Positions 36,377 through 45,281 of a stretch of 64,000 bases of DNA are shown here, in pieces. Positions within the stretch are counted from its first letter, which is position 1; each line of letters opens with the position of its first letter. The stretch comes from Virgibacillus oceani (GTDB lineage Bacteria; Bacillota; Bacilli; Bacillales; Amphibacillaceae), in contig NZ_BMFR01000003.1 in NCBI RefSeq assembly GCF_014638995.1, positions 62,001-126,000 of the forward strand, in the 5' to 3' direction. The position numbers were made by a program, and so were the translations under genes. Below the pieces are notes generated by a model that was not told the DNA's origin, searched no databases, and worked only from the letters and a program-made list of their open reading frames with translations.

Positions 36377-36604
36377 TTACATAATATCCAAATAAATTCG
36401 TTTGTTAGCATCCGATTTAGCTGCATAGACAACTGTGCGGATTGCTTTAGCGATACGACCATTCTTGCCAATAACCTTACCTACATCATTTTGATTCACA
36501 GTAAGATGATAAACGATTTTTGTTTCTTCTTCTGTTTCTGTTACAACAATATCGTCTGGATGATCGACAAGCGGTGTAACAATTGATTCAATAAGGGCTT
36601 TCAT
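36377..36604 (-). CDS. khpA: KH-domain RNA-binding protein KhpA (YlqC)
   Basis: This 75-aa single KH domain carries the RNA-binding signature VGKVIGKNGRIAKAIRTVVY. KhpA pairs with KhpB (Jag) and influences division and envelope genes in Gram-positives. It lies 14 bases after rpsP, the usual position. Confidence 0.95.
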   Translation of the reverse strand: MKALIESIVTPLVDHPDDIVVTETEEETKIVYHLTVNQNDVGKVIGKNGRIAKAIRTVVYAAKSDANKRIYLDIM

Positions 36605-36618
36605 GATATCACACTACT

Positions 36619-36888
36619 TTACTGATTTTTTTGGTCGTGGAATTTTTTCATGATGCCTTGTTTAGAGAAAAGGTTGCGAACTGTATCACTAGGTTTCGCA
36701 CCATTTGTCATCCAGTTAAGCGCCTTTTCTTCATCAATCTTAACTTCAACCGGGTTTACTACCGGGTTATATGTTCCGATTTGTTCGATCTGACGTCCGT
36801 CACGCGGTGAACGTGAATCAGCTACAACAATACGATAAAATGGGTTTCTTTTAGATCCCATACGTTTCAAACGGATTTTAACAGCCAT
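36619..36888 (-). CDS. rpsP: 30S ribosomal protein S16
   Basis: S16 begins [20 protein letters not shown] with [20 protein letters not shown], all diagnostic. The frame extends upstream to 36921, but ATG 36888 follows GGAGGTG and gives the standard 89 aa. It is the first gene of the operon ending at trmD. Confidence 0.97.
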   Translation of the reverse strand: MAVKIRLKRMGSKRNPFYRIVVADSRSPRDGRQIEQIGTYNPVVNPVEVKIDEEKALNWMTNGAKPSDTVRNLFSKQGIMKKFHDQKNQ

Positions 36889-36929
36889 GTTTCTTGCACC
36901 TCCAATAATAATGTTTATCACAAGTTTAG

Positions 36930-36958
36930 ATTCTAACAGAAACTTGTATGTCTGTAAA
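36930..36958 (-). promoter_or_regulatory. Promoter of rpsP operon
   Basis: TTTACA (36958-36953), 17 bp and TAGAAT (36935-36930) lie on the minus strand, 41 bases before rpsP. A 7-bp inverted repeat (CAAGTTT and AAACTTG) brackets the -10. Confidence 0.7.
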
Positions 36959-37050
36959 GTGTTTTTACATTACAACGAAATTTTAATTTAAAGGCTACCC
37001 TAATGTAACTGGCGGAGCAGCTTTAAACACATCCAGTGCCGGCTCCTGAT

Positions 37051-38394
37051 TTACATAAAAGGAAACTTCATCCCTTTACCTTTTTTTCCTTTTTGCATGC
37101 TGGTCATTTGTTTCATCATTTTCTTCATTTCGCCAAATTGTTTAAGCAAGCGATTGACCTCTGATACCGAGGTTCCAGAGCCTTTCGCAATGCGCTTTTT
37201 ACGGCTAGCATTCATAATGTCAGGTTCCTGACGCTCTTTTTTTGTCATGGATTGAATAATTGCCTCGACGTGTGAAAGCTGTTTTTCATCAATCTGGGCA
37301 TTTTTCAAACCTTTCATTTTTCCTGCACCAGGAATCATGGATAAAATGTCTTCCAATGGACCCATTTTCTTCACTTGACCCATTTGCTCCAGAAAGTCAT
37401 CAAAGGTGAATGATGCTGTCCGCATTTTTTCCTCCAGCGCCTTCGCTTGCTTTTCATCCACAGTTGTTTGAGCTTTTTCTATTAATGATAATACATCACC
37501 CATGCCAAGAATCCGCGATGCCATGCGTTCTGGATGAAATGCCTCCAATTGGTCTAACTTCTCACCCATCCCCGCAAATTTAATCGGTTTGTCGGTTACT
37601 GCTTTAATGGATAATGCAGCACCACCACGCGTGTCACCATCAAGTTTAGTCAATACAACACCCGTAATATCAAGCTGTTCGTTAAAGCTTTCTGCAACGT
37701 TGACTGCGTCCTGACCAGTCATAGAATCGACTACTAAGAAAATCTCATCAGGTTTTACCGAAGATTTAATGTTTTGCAGCTCGTCCATTAGTTCGTTATC
37801 AATGTGTAAACGACCAGCTGTATCAATAATTACATAATCATTGTGTTCCTCTTTAGCCTTCTCAATTGCTTTTGTCGCAATGTCAACCGGATTTGCTTCA
37901 GTGCCCATTGAAAACACCGGCATATTTAATTGTGTCCCAAGGGTTTCTAATTGCTGTATTGCAGCGGGACGATAAACATCACATGCTGCAAGTAAAGGTG
38001 AACGATTATGTTTTTTTCGCAGTAAATTTGCAAGTTTGCCTGTGGTTGTTGTTTTACCTGCACCTTGTAAACCGACCATCATAATAACAGTCGGGGAACG
38101 ATCGGCAACCGCAATTTTGCTTTGCTCACCGCCCATAAGTTCGGTTAATTCTTCTTTTACAACTTTAATAACCTGTTGTCCAGGTGTAAGACTTTCCATT
38201 ACTTCCTGCCCAACAGCACGTTCTTTAATTCGTTTTATTAAATCCTTAACAACCTTAAAGTTTACATCAGCCTCAAGTAAAGCAAGACGAACCTCACGTG
38301 TCATTTCTTTAACGTCTTGTTCACTAACTTTACCTTTGCCGGTTATTTTTTTAATCGTACTTTGCAGGCGGTCGGCCAGGCCTTCAAATGCCAT
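37051..38394 (-). CDS. ffh: Signal recognition particle GTPase Ffh
   Basis: Ffh binds SRP RNA and signal sequences of nascent proteins. The NG domain has the P-loop VGLQGAGKTTTTGKLA, the DTAGRLHIDNELM box and TKLDGDTRGGAAL. The C-terminal M domain is Met-rich (FDDFLEQMGQVKKMGP and GEMKKMMKQMTSMQKG). The 447 aa are normal. It follows ylxM. Confidence 0.97.
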   Translation of the reverse strand: MAFEGLADRLQSTIKKITGKGKVSEQDVKEMTREVRLALLEADVNFKVVKDLIKRIKERAVGQEVMESLTPGQQVIKVVKEELTELMGGEQSKIAVADRSPTVIMMVGLQGAGKTTTTGKLANLLRKKHNRSPLLAACDVYRPAAIQQLETLGTQLNMPVFSMGTEANPVDIATKAIEKAKEEHNDYVIIDTAGRLHIDNELMDELQNIKSSVKPDEIFLVVDSMTGQDAVNVAESFNEQLDITGVVLTKLDGDTRGGAALSIKAVTDKPIKFAGMGEKLDQLEAFHPERMASRILGMGDVLSLIEKAQTTVDEKQAKALEEKMRTASFTFDDFLEQMGQVKKMGPLEDILSMIPGAGKMKGLKNAQIDEKQLSHVEAIIQSMTKKERQEPDIMNASRKKRIAKGSGTSVSEVNRLLKQFGEMKKMMKQMTSMQKGKKGKGMKFPFM

Positions 38395-38407
38395 AGAAGG
38401 TGTCCCC

Positions 38408-38737
38408 CTAATCTAATTCTTTTAATTGATTTATCATTCTTATTAATTCAATACTAGACTTATCTTCTGCTAATGATTGTTCAATCTTTTCCAGCAGATT
38501 TGTTCTTTGCTCGAATTTTTCATATAAGTGCAATTTCTTTTCATAAGAATCAAGCATAGACTCTGTACGTTTAATATTATCATATACAGCTTGTCTCGAC
38601 ACTTGCGATAATTCGGATATCTCACCAAGTGAATAATCCTCTAAATAATACATTTCCATGTAGCTTCGTTGCTTAGGGGTTAATAATGCTTGATAAAAAT
38701 CGAATAAATAATTGATTCGCGTTGTCTTGTCCAGCAA
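38408..38737 (-). CDS. ylxM: YlxM family helix-turn-helix protein
   Basis: This putative DNA-binding protein is always found next to ffh or ftsY in Firmicutes. A sigma-70 region-4-like helix-turn-helix is seen in [20 protein letters not shown], followed by a coiled coil. The frame is open to GTG 38746, but TTG 38737, five bases after AAGGGGTGG, aligns with B. subtilis YlxM ([15 protein letters not shown]) and gives 109 aa. It is reported to stimulate SRP function in streptococci; here that is by homology. Confidence 0.9.
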   Translation of the reverse strand: MLDKTTRINYLFDFYQALLTPKQRSYMEMYYLEDYSLGEISELSQVSRQAVYDNIKRTESMLDSYEKKLHLYEKFEQRTNLLEKIEQSLAEDKSSIELIRMINQLKELD

Positions 38738-38793
38738 CCCTTCCACCCCTTATTAACGTGTTAAGTGAAATACCTTTACAAATTATAGTATCA

Positions 38794-39789
38794 TTATTCA
38801 TCACTTTCTTCAAGCAGATCAGCAAACAAACCATATACAAAAGCATGTGCATTAAATTCTTGTAAATCGCCAACTTGTTCGCCAAGTCCTACATATTTCA
38901 CAGGAATATTTAATTCATTACGAATCGCAAGGACAATACCGCCTTTTGCAGTACCGTCAAGCTTGGTTAATACAATCCCGGAAACATTGGTTGCTTCTGA
39001 GAATGTTTTAGCCTGGCTCATCGCATTTTGACCTGTAGTTGCATCTAAAACGAGTAAAACTTCATGTGGTGCCCCGGGAATTTCTTTTTCAATTACCCGT
39101 TTAACTTTAGCAAGCTCATTCATTAAGTTTACTTTATTTTGCAGCCTTCCTGCAGTATCACATAAGAGGACATCGGCTCCCCGTGATTTGGCTGCTTTTA
39201 TGCCATCAAAAATAACGGCGGCGGGATCACTCCCAGCGCTTTGCTTAATTACATCAACCTCAGCACGTTCTCCCCATACTTCAAGCTGTTCAATAGCACC
39301 TGCCCGAAACGTATCACCAGCTGCTAGCACTACTTTCTTGCCTTCTTGTTTTAATTTATGTGCTATTTTCCCAATCGAAGTTGTCTTACCAACTCCATTT
39401 ACTCCGACAACCAAAATAACAGATAAATCGTTATCCTGGATATTTAATTCTTCAATCTCTTCATCATCGTCACCGTAGTATATTTCAACAAGCTTCTCGG
39501 AAATAACTTCTTTTACTTCTTTAGTATCCTTAATATTTCTGCGCTTTACTTCCATCTTTAATTCATCAATTAAATCCATCACAGTTGTAACACCGACATC
39601 TGCAGAAATTAACACTTCTTCTAACTCTTCAAAGAAATCCTCATCCACTTTTCGGTAGCGGGCAATAAGATCGTTAATTTTTCCGGAAAATGAATTTCTC
39701 GTCTTTGCCATACCTTCCTTATATTTTGTTGATACCTCTTCATTGTCATTTTGTTTGAATTTGTTTTTCAATTTATCCATGAAACCCAT
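38794..39789 (-). CDS. ftsY: Signal recognition particle receptor FtsY
   Basis: FtsY is the membrane-associated GTPase partner of Ffh. A short acidic N-terminus precedes the NG domain: VVGVNGVGKTTSIGKIA, AAGDTFRAGAIEQLEVW, LLCDTAGRLQNKVNLM and TKLDGTAKGGIVLAI, then KYVGLGEQVGDLQEF. Length 331 aa. It lies 18 bases downstream of smc. Confidence 0.97.
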   Translation of the reverse strand: MGFMDKLKNKFKQNDNEEVSTKYKEGMAKTRNSFSGKINDLIARYRKVDEDFFEELEEVLISADVGVTTVMDLIDELKMEVKRRNIKDTKEVKEVISEKLVEIYYGDDDEEIEELNIQDNDLSVILVVGVNGVGKTTSIGKIAHKLKQEGKKVVLAAGDTFRAGAIEQLEVWGERAEVDVIKQSAGSDPAAVIFDGIKAAKSRGADVLLCDTAGRLQNKVNLMNELAKVKRVIEKEIPGAPHEVLLVLDATTGQNAMSQAKTFSEATNVSGIVLTKLDGTAKGGIVLAIRNELNIPVKYVGLGEQVGDLQEFNAHAFVYGLFADLLEESDE

Positions 39790-39807
39790 TACATTCTACC
39801 CCTTCAC

Positions 39808-42800
39808 TTATGCTTTAACTAATTCTTTGGTATCTTCCAGGCGAACAGAAACCAGTCGTGAAACACCTGACTCCTGCATTGTTACACCATATAACACATC
39901 TGCTTCTTCCATTGTACCTTTTCGGTGCGTAATCACAATGAATTGTGTGTTTTCACTATAGACTTTTACATATTTAGCAAACCGAGCAACGTTCGCCTCG
40001 TCGAGTGCTGCTTCTACTTCATCAAGCACGCAGAAAGGTACAGGGCGAACACGTAAAATCGCAAATAACAAAGCTATTGCGGTTAATGCTCGTTCTCCGC
40101 CTGACAATAAGCCTAAGTGCTGCAGTTTTTTACCTGGTGGTTCAGCAACAATGTCGACACCTGTTTCCAGCAGATTTTTCGGATCGGTTAACTTCAATTC
40201 TGCACGACCGCCGCCAAATAATTCTTTAAACACAATTTCAAATTCAGCCTTAATTGCTGAAAAAGTTGTTTCAAAACGGTTTTCCATTTCAACATCCATT
40301 TCAGAGATGACAGTGTGAAGCGTTTGTTTTGCTTGAACTAGATCATCTCTTTGATCAGTCAAAAAGGTGTATCTTTCTGAAACACGCTCATATTCGTCAA
40401 TTGCTCCAAGATTGACAGTACCCAGACGTTCAATTTTTTGTTTTATCTGTATGACGATGTTTTTCGCCTGTTCGGTATCCCTAGCCTTATCATATGTTTC
40501 TTTTGCACGTTCAAACGTCAATGTATACTCTTCTTGTAAGTGTGTAAGACGATTTTCCAGATCGACATCTAAGCGATTGGCCTTTACCTCTTTTGTTTGA
40601 ATTGCTTGCATATGTGTCTGGTGTTTTTTATTCTCTTCTTTTAATTCACGCTCTTGATCTTTTATTAACTGTGTCCGCCCAGTTCTGTCTGTACGTTTTT
40701 GTTGAATTTCGCCTGTAATTTTTTCTTTAGCCGCTTGCTTCGTTTTAATTTGTTCGTTTATTTCCTCTTCCGTTACTTCATTTTGATTAAGATCCATTAA
40801 TTCCGCAAGTCTTTGTGTAACCTGATTATAATGTTCATTTTGTTCATCTAGCTGCGATTGTAGCCCGTTTGTTTTCTCACGTTGATTTTTTACACGTTCT
40901 TCCTGTTCTGCTAATGTAACTTGATATTGATGAAAATCATGCTGCAGTTGCTCCTGATTCTCCTTAAACTGTGTATCCTGCTTACTTAGTTCATCAATTT
41001 GTTTTTGAATTGCTGTCAGTTGGCAGTCAATATCGTTTAATTCTTCTGCAAGCTTTGCATCCCGACTTTGCAATTCATTTGTATCTGAATCATATTGCTT
41101 TTTTTCCTGATCGTATATTGTGAGATTTTCATTCAATTGCCCTTGTTTCAATTCTATTTCATTAAGTTCTGATTGCAGTTTTTGTAATGACTGCTGTTCA
41201 TAAGTCAATTCATTTTGCTGTGTTTCTAATTGAGCTTCCTGCTTTTCAATCGTTAGCTTTTGTTCTTTCACTGTATTTTCAAATGCTGCAGCTTTTTTTT
41301 GGAATTCGTCTAGCTTTTTTGTAGTGTCCTGTAAATCCTTATCACGCGTAAACAGGGATTGATTTGTTTTCTTCTGGGCTCCTCCAGACATTGATCCGCC
41401 AGGGTTTACGACATCTCCCTCTAACGTAACGATACGGTACCTCCGCATGACGATTCCAGCAATTTCATTCGCATCTTTTAATGTTTTAGCAATTACCACG
41501 TGCCCCATTAAATGATCAATTGCCTTTTGATATTTTTCATTACATTTGATTAAGTTTGCAGCAATACCTATAAATCCATGATGATTTTCAACCTTCGCCA
41601 AAACATCTTTCGTTATATACCTTGGCTGAATCGAACCCAGCGGTAAAAAAGTTGCACGCCCCTTATTATTCTGTTTTAGCCAGGTAATTGCTTTACGTGC
41701 CGCCATATCGTCTTGTACTACAATGTGCTGTGCTTGTCCACCTAAAACTGTTTCTATAGCTGTTATGTAATCCTTTGGCACATCAACAAGTTCTATAACA
41801 GCACCATGGATAGCGTTAAGTTTTTGCTCTTGCCTAGCTTTTAGCACCTCTTTAACACCATAAAAGAATCCTTGAAAATCCTCTTTCATTTCTTCGAGCA
41901 TTTCTTTTTTCGATTTTAGCTTCTCTAAATATTGATAACCTTGATATAGCTTTGTTTGTGACTCTTGAAAATGTTTTCTGTTGTGATCTAGATCACCTTT
42001 TAACCCCTTAAGAGTTGATTCATTTTCTTGATAAAGCTGCACTTGTTTTACTAGAGATTCATTTGTTTGTACTTGTTTGCTGTCTAATTCTTCCCTAGCA
42101 GCTAAAAGACCACTAAATTTTTGTGATTGCCTATCCCTTTTCATTTTAATTTGCTGCAATTGCTGTCCAATTGATTGCTTCTCATTTCGTTTTGCTGCTT
42201 GATTGTTTAGATACTCGATATATTCTGCTTTTAATTCCTCAATCTGGTCAGCAATGTTTTCTTTTTCTGTTGTCAGTTTTGCTTCTATATGCTCTACGTT
42301 TTGTTTCGTTTCATTTCGTTTTGCTCTACTATCTGCTAACTTCGCTTCTTCTTCTTTTAGATCTGCCTTTAGCCTTTCAATTCTAGCTGAAGCTTCTTCT
42401 TTTTGTGCTTCTAATTCTGTTTTATTTTCAGCATAGTGTTTTATTCGTTCATTTAAAACCCGCTTTTTACCTTCATGCTGTTCCAGCTCCTGTGTCAGGG
42501 TCAATAATTCTGTTTGTAATGCTTCAATTTGTTCATCAAGGTTCTGAATGTGCTGTCGCTCATTTTCAAGCATTGCTTCTTTTTGCTGTATTGTGGTTTT
42601 TAATTCAATTTCAGTCATTTTTTCTTTTTCAATACTTGCTAATAATAACTTCCATTCTTCATGAAGCTGTTCAATTTCAGTAATAAGCAAAGATATTTCC
42701 TGATCTTTCAATTGCTCCTTCAGTTCTTGGTATTCCTTCGCCGTTTCAGCCTGCTGCTCCAGTGGATCAATTTGCTGTTCAATTTCATGGATGATATCTT

Positions 42801-43374
42801 CCACTCTATTTAAATTCTCTTGTGTTTCAGCAAGTTTATACTCTGCCTTTTTTTTACGCTGTTTATATTTTAGTACACCAGCCGCTTCTTCAAATATCGT
42901 TCGGCGTTCTTCCGCCTTAGAACTTAATATTTCCTCTACCTTCCCTTGGCTAATAATAGAAAAAGCCTCACGACCTAATCCCGAATCCATAAACAAATCG
43001 ACTATATCCTTTAACCGGCATGATTGTTTATTAATATAAAATTCACTATCACCGGAACGGTATACACGTCTTGTTACACTAACTTCTTCGTAATCAAGGG
43101 GCACAGCATTGTCCGAGTTATCCAAAACAATGGTAACCTCAGCAACATTTAACTGCTTTCTTGAATCACTGCCTTGAAAAATAATATCCTCCATTTTCGA
43201 CCCGCGCAATGATCTTGCTGATTGTTCGCCGAGCACCCAGCGCAACGCATCAGTAATATTGCTCTTTCCGCTCCCATTTGGACCAACCACTGCAGTAACT
43301 CCTGGAACAAAATCCACATTTATACGTTCTGCAAAGGACTTAAAGCCCACACTTTCTAATCGTTTTAAATACAT
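39808..43374 (-). CDS. smc: Chromosome partition/condensin protein SMC
   Basis: SMC is the core ATPase of bacterial condensin. The start is ATG 43374 (MYLKRLESVGFKSFAERI), seven bases after AGGAG; the longer open frame to 43455 is not used. It gives 1188 aa. The Walker A GPNGSGKSN is at residues 31-39. Two long coiled coils flank a hinge (about residues 500-670; GAVIELVDVPKDYITAIETV). The signature LLSGGERALTAIALLFAI and Walker B PFCVLDEVEAALDEANV lie near the C-terminus. Confidence 0.97.
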   Translation of the reverse strand: MYLKRLESVGFKSFAERINVDFVPGVTAVVGPNGSGKSNITDALRWVLGEQSARSLRGSKMEDIIFQGSDSRKQLNVAEVTIVLDNSDNAVPLDYEEVSVTRRVYRSGDSEFYINKQSCRLKDIVDLFMDSGLGREAFSIISQGKVEEILSSKAEERRTIFEEAAGVLKYKQRKKKAEYKLAETQENLNRVEDIIHEIEQQIDPLEQQAETAKEYQELKEQLKDQEISLLITEIEQLHEEWKLLLASIEKEKMTEIELKTTIQQKEAMLENERQHIQNLDEQIEALQTELLTLTQELEQHEGKKRVLNERIKHYAENKTELEAQKEEASARIERLKADLKEEEAKLADSRAKRNETKQNVEHIEAKLTTEKENIADQIEELKAEYIEYLNNQAAKRNEKQSIGQQLQQIKMKRDRQSQKFSGLLAAREELDSKQVQTNESLVKQVQLYQENESTLKGLKGDLDHNRKHFQESQTKLYQGYQYLEKLKSKKEMLEEMKEDFQGFFYGVKEVLKARQEQKLNAIHGAVIELVDVPKDYITAIETVLGGQAQHIVVQDDMAARKAITWLKQNNKGRATFLPLGSIQPRYITKDVLAKVENHHGFIGIAANLIKCNEKYQKAIDHLMGHVVIAKTLKDANEIAGIVMRRYRIVTLEGDVVNPGGSMSGGAQKKTNQSLFTRDKDLQDTTKKLDEFQKKAAAFENTVKEQKLTIEKQEAQLETQQNELTYEQQSLQKLQSELNEIELKQGQLNENLTIYDQEKKQYDSDTNELQSRDAKLAEELNDIDCQLTAIQKQIDELSKQDTQFKENQEQLQHDFHQYQVTLAEQEERVKNQREKTNGLQSQLDEQNEHYNQVTQRLAELMDLNQNEVTEEEINEQIKTKQAAKEKITGEIQQKRTDRTGRTQLIKDQERELKEENKKHQTHMQAIQTKEVKANRLDVDLENRLTHLQEEYTLTFERAKETYDKARDTEQAKNIVIQIKQKIERLGTVNLGAIDEYERVSERYTFLTDQRDDLVQAKQTLHTVISEMDVEMENRFETTFSAIKAEFEIVFKELFGGGRAELKLTDPKNLLETGVDIVAEPPGKKLQHLGLLSGGERALTAIALLFAILRVRPVPFCVLDEVEAALDEANVARFAKYVKVYSENTQFIVITHRKGTMEEADVLYGVTMQESGVSRLVSVRLEDTKELVKA

Positions 43375-43426
43375 ATACATTCTCCTATCATTTGCGCCTA
43401 GTGCACCTGACACAAACCGCCGTCCA

Positions 43427-43455
43427 TTTATAAAGCCAAAATAGGTAGAAATCAA
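43427..43455 (-). promoter_or_regulatory. Promoter of smc-ftsY-ylxM-ffh
   Basis: TTGATT (43455-43450), 17 bp and TATAAA (43432-43427) lie on the minus strand, about 50 bases before smc. One arm of a 10-bp inverted repeat (43438-43447) falls in the spacer. Confidence 0.6.
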
Positions 43456-43528
43456 TGGAGTGTCTCTACCGCCACTGTAATTGCTGTTGAACGATACAGG
43501 CGACTATAAGGCAGTAGATACCTATTTT
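43438..43528. repeat. Long-range inverted repeat upstream of smc
   Basis: AAAATAGGTA (43438-43447) is repeated as its complement TACCTATTTT at 43519-43528, 71 bases apart. Inside it CTACTGCC and GGCGGTAG (minus strand) can add an 8-bp stem with one G-U pair. The left arm lies within the smc promoter spacer, so it could be an operator pair or an RNA fold in transcripts entering from rnc. Confidence 0.5.
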
Positions 43529-43707
43529 TTCCCTGAATCATTCCTTGAAACGTTACCCAAGGGATCTTACTGGTCGCTATGGCAAGATAAATTTGGCTTT
43601 TTACCGCATTTATTTTATCATAAACAATGTATCAAAAGAAGAGCAGGGATTGATTAGGGGTATAATACATAGAATCTTTTCTTGTTTAAAAAAAGAGAGG
43701 TGTCCAC

Positions 43708-43932
43708 ATGGGATTAGAAAATCCTTCACAAGAAAATTTAAAAATTATTCTCGATGAAATGGCCGAACGATTAGATGTCGTAAACCGAACCATCATGGAT
43801 CCAGAAGATTATGATCTTGCTAAATATGAAGAGTTGAAATTCATGTATGATATGATTAAGCAAAAGGGTCGCCTAAGTGCTTCAGAGACACAAGCATTTA
43901 TTGATGAGCTGCGGTCAGTAAGAAAGGCATAA
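43708..43932 (+). CDS. UPF0435/DUF1128 family protein (YfkK-like)
   Basis: This small soluble protein (74 aa) matches the Bacillales UPF0435/DUF1128 family: NPSQENLKIILDEMAERLDV, VNRTIMDPEDYDLAKYEELK, MYDMIKQKGRLSASETQAF. Its function is unknown. ATG 43708 follows AGAGAGGTG. It is one of three plus-strand genes and sits between rnc and smc, which are adjacent in B. subtilis, where the homologue yfkK lies elsewhere. It ends at a strong terminator. Confidence 0.85.
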   Translation: MGLENPSQENLKIILDEMAERLDVVNRTIMDPEDYDLAKYEELKFMYDMIKQKGRLSASETQAFIDELRSVRKA

Positions 43933-43939
43933 TAATTTA

Positions 43940-43982
43940 GAAAAAGACTGTTTTTGTCACATTGGGAAATACAGTCTTTTTC
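43940..43982. terminator. Bidirectional terminator between the DUF1128 gene and rnc
   Basis: GAAAAAGACTGT (43940-43951) and ACAGTCTTTTTC (43971-43982) form a perfect 12-bp stem with a 19-base loop. It serves the convergent plus-strand DUF1128 gene and minus-strand rnc. Confidence 0.88.
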
Positions 43983-43994
43983 TATTCTTTAAAA

Positions 43995-44678
43995 TTAATC
44001 ATTAAATGTATCTAACGCCTGTTTTGCTGCACGCTGTTCTGCTTCTTTCTTTGTACGGCCAATTCCTTTACCAGAGACTTTACCTTTAATTAATACTTGT
44101 GAAACAAATTCCCTGTCGTGAGAAGGGCCATTCTCATTTACTATGTTATATTCAATTGTTGCGTTTCGATACTGCTGAACGAATTCCTGCAGCTGCGTTT
44201 TATAATCCATCGCATGCGAAAAAGCACCTGTACTGATTTTCGGAAAAACATAATTAGTAAGAAATTGTAATGAAACGTCAAAACCTTGATCCAAATACAA
44301 CGCCCCAAGAAATGCTTCAAATGCATCTGCAAGTAGAGCTGGTCTCGTTCGTCCACCAGTCTGTTCCTCACCCTTGCCAAGCAAAAGGTAATCACCAAAT
44401 TGTAAATCACGTGCAAAGTTATTTAGTGATGGCTCACATACAATTGATGCGCGTAATTTGGTCATTTCTCCTTCAGCCATATTTGGATTGTTCCGATACA
44501 AGTATTGCGAAACGCCTAATTCCAATACAGCATCACCTAAAAACTCCAATCTTTCATTATCCGAAAATGTTTCTGCCCGATGCTCATTCACATAAGATGA
44601 ATGTGTGAAAGCCTGCTTAATCAAGTCATGGTTATTAAACTTGATATCCAGTTGTTTTTCTAGTCGTGCAACATCCAT
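43995..44678 (-). CDS. rnc: Ribonuclease III
   Basis: RNase III cuts double-stranded RNA in rRNA maturation and scRNA processing. The signature [20 protein letters not shown], the [12 protein letters not shown] segment and [19 protein letters not shown] mark the catalytic domain. The double-stranded RNA-binding domain ends [20 protein letters not shown]. Length 227 aa. It is followed by a terminator instead of running on into smc. Confidence 0.96.
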   Translation of the reverse strand: MDVARLEKQLDIKFNNHDLIKQAFTHSSYVNEHRAETFSDNERLEFLGDAVLELGVSQYLYRNNPNMAEGEMTKLRASIVCEPSLNNFARDLQFGDYLLLGKGEEQTGGRTRPALLADAFEAFLGALYLDQGFDVSLQFLTNYVFPKISTGAFSHAMDYKTQLQEFVQQYRNATIEYNIVNENGPSHDREFVSQVLIKGKVSGKGIGRTKKEAEQRAAKQALDTFND

Positions 44679-44732
44679 ATTGTGTCACCTACTCTGTCAT
44701 TTGAGTTAAGTTCTTTCATACAAAAATATATC

Positions 44733-44759
44733 GAAAGCCCCGCTTATAGCGAGACTTTC
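44733..44759 (-). terminator. Terminator between acpP and rnc
   Basis: On the minus strand GAAAGTCTCGC (44759-44749) pairs with GCGGGGCTTTC (44743-44733) using two G-U pairs and a 5-base loop. A T-rich tract follows. It ends the fapR-acpP transcript before rnc. Confidence 0.7.
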
Positions 44760-44799
44760 ATATTAATATAATTACAATGAGATATTATTGTAGTCACAT

Positions 44800-44919
44800 C
44801 TAGCTCCGCGCGGGCTAGCGGCTACAAGCATAGACATGGATACTTCGAGCTCCAAACCCGTACGCTCTACGGTCCCTAGTCAATGCTTTTCGCCGCTAGG
44901 CAAGCCCGCTCCGCTTTTG
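44800..44919. repeat. Dispersed repeat, copy A, with long inverted arms
   Basis: This GC-rich block in an AT-rich gap carries GCGGGCTAGCGGC (44810-44822) and a complementary arm GCCGCTA/GCCCGC (44892-44909) with a 5-base insertion. Its minus-strand start AAAAGCGGAGCGGGCTTGCC resembles copies at 45224-45281 and 56199-56236. It has no coding capacity and no transposase. Confidence 0.6.
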
Positions 44920-44921
44920 TA

Positions 44922-45158
44922 TTAGGACTGTGTACTGTTTATGTAATTAACAGCATCACCAACTGTATTAATTTTTTCAGCATCTTCGTCAGCAATTTCC
45001 ATGTCAAATTCGTCTTCAAGCTCCATAACAAGTTCAACAACATCTAATGAATCCGCTTCAAGGTCATCCTTAAAAGATGCTTCCATTGTTACTTTAGATT
45101 CTTCGACATCAAGGCGATCAACGATAATATCTTTTACACGATCAAATACGTCTGCCAC
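44922..45158 (-). CDS. acpP: Acyl carrier protein
   Basis: ACP carries growing acyl chains in fatty-acid synthesis on a phosphopantetheine arm. The attachment Ser37 lies in [19 protein letters not shown]. The 78 aa are strongly acidic. GTG 45158 follows AAAGGAGGTG. It is the last gene of fapR-plsX-fabD-fabG-acpP; a dispersed repeat separates it from fabG. Confidence 0.97.
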   Translation of the reverse strand: MADVFDRVKDIIVDRLDVEESKVTMEASFKDDLEADSLDVVELVMELEDEFDMEIADEDAEKINTVGDAVNYINSTQS

Positions 45159-45223
45159 TATACTTCACCTCCTTTCAAAGTACTGGATGTTTTCAACACC
45201 TGCCACCACTTTCTAGCCTGATT

Positions 45224-45281
45224 CGCTTTTCATTTGGCTAGCTCCAGTGCTCAGGCGACTTGTGTCTTCCGCTTTTCATTT
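45224..45281. repeat. Dispersed repeat, copy B, between fabG and acpP
   Basis: GGCTAGCTCCAGTGCTCAGG at the core resembles the start of copy A (CTAGCTCC). The 12-bp direct repeat CGCTTTTCATTT bounds it at 45224-45235 and 45270-45281. The fabG stop codon begins one base after the element. Confidence 0.55.

Larger units (their letters stand above)
43375..43707. other. Intergenic region between smc and the DUF1128 gene, 333 bases
   Basis: The two genes diverge here. The region holds the smc promoter, the paired repeats at 43438-43447 and 43519-43528, and a TATAAT at 43661-43666 facing the plus-strand gene but with no clear -35. I see no credible reading frame with a ribosome site; the 70-codon plus-strand frame from 43545 runs into the next gene out of frame. 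Confidence 0.6.

Noticed and set aside
36990..37045. Hairpin terminator between ffh and rpsP
   Set aside because: Short complementary pieces (GGAGC/GCTCC and flanks) exist but the fold is interrupted and no U-tract follows.
38036..38416. 126-codon plus-strand frame
   Set aside because: Antisense to the ffh N-terminal half; no independent ribosome site.
43545..43757. 70-codon plus-strand frame before the DUF1128 gene
   Set aside because: No ribosome site; overlaps the DUF1128 gene in another frame and has no family pattern.
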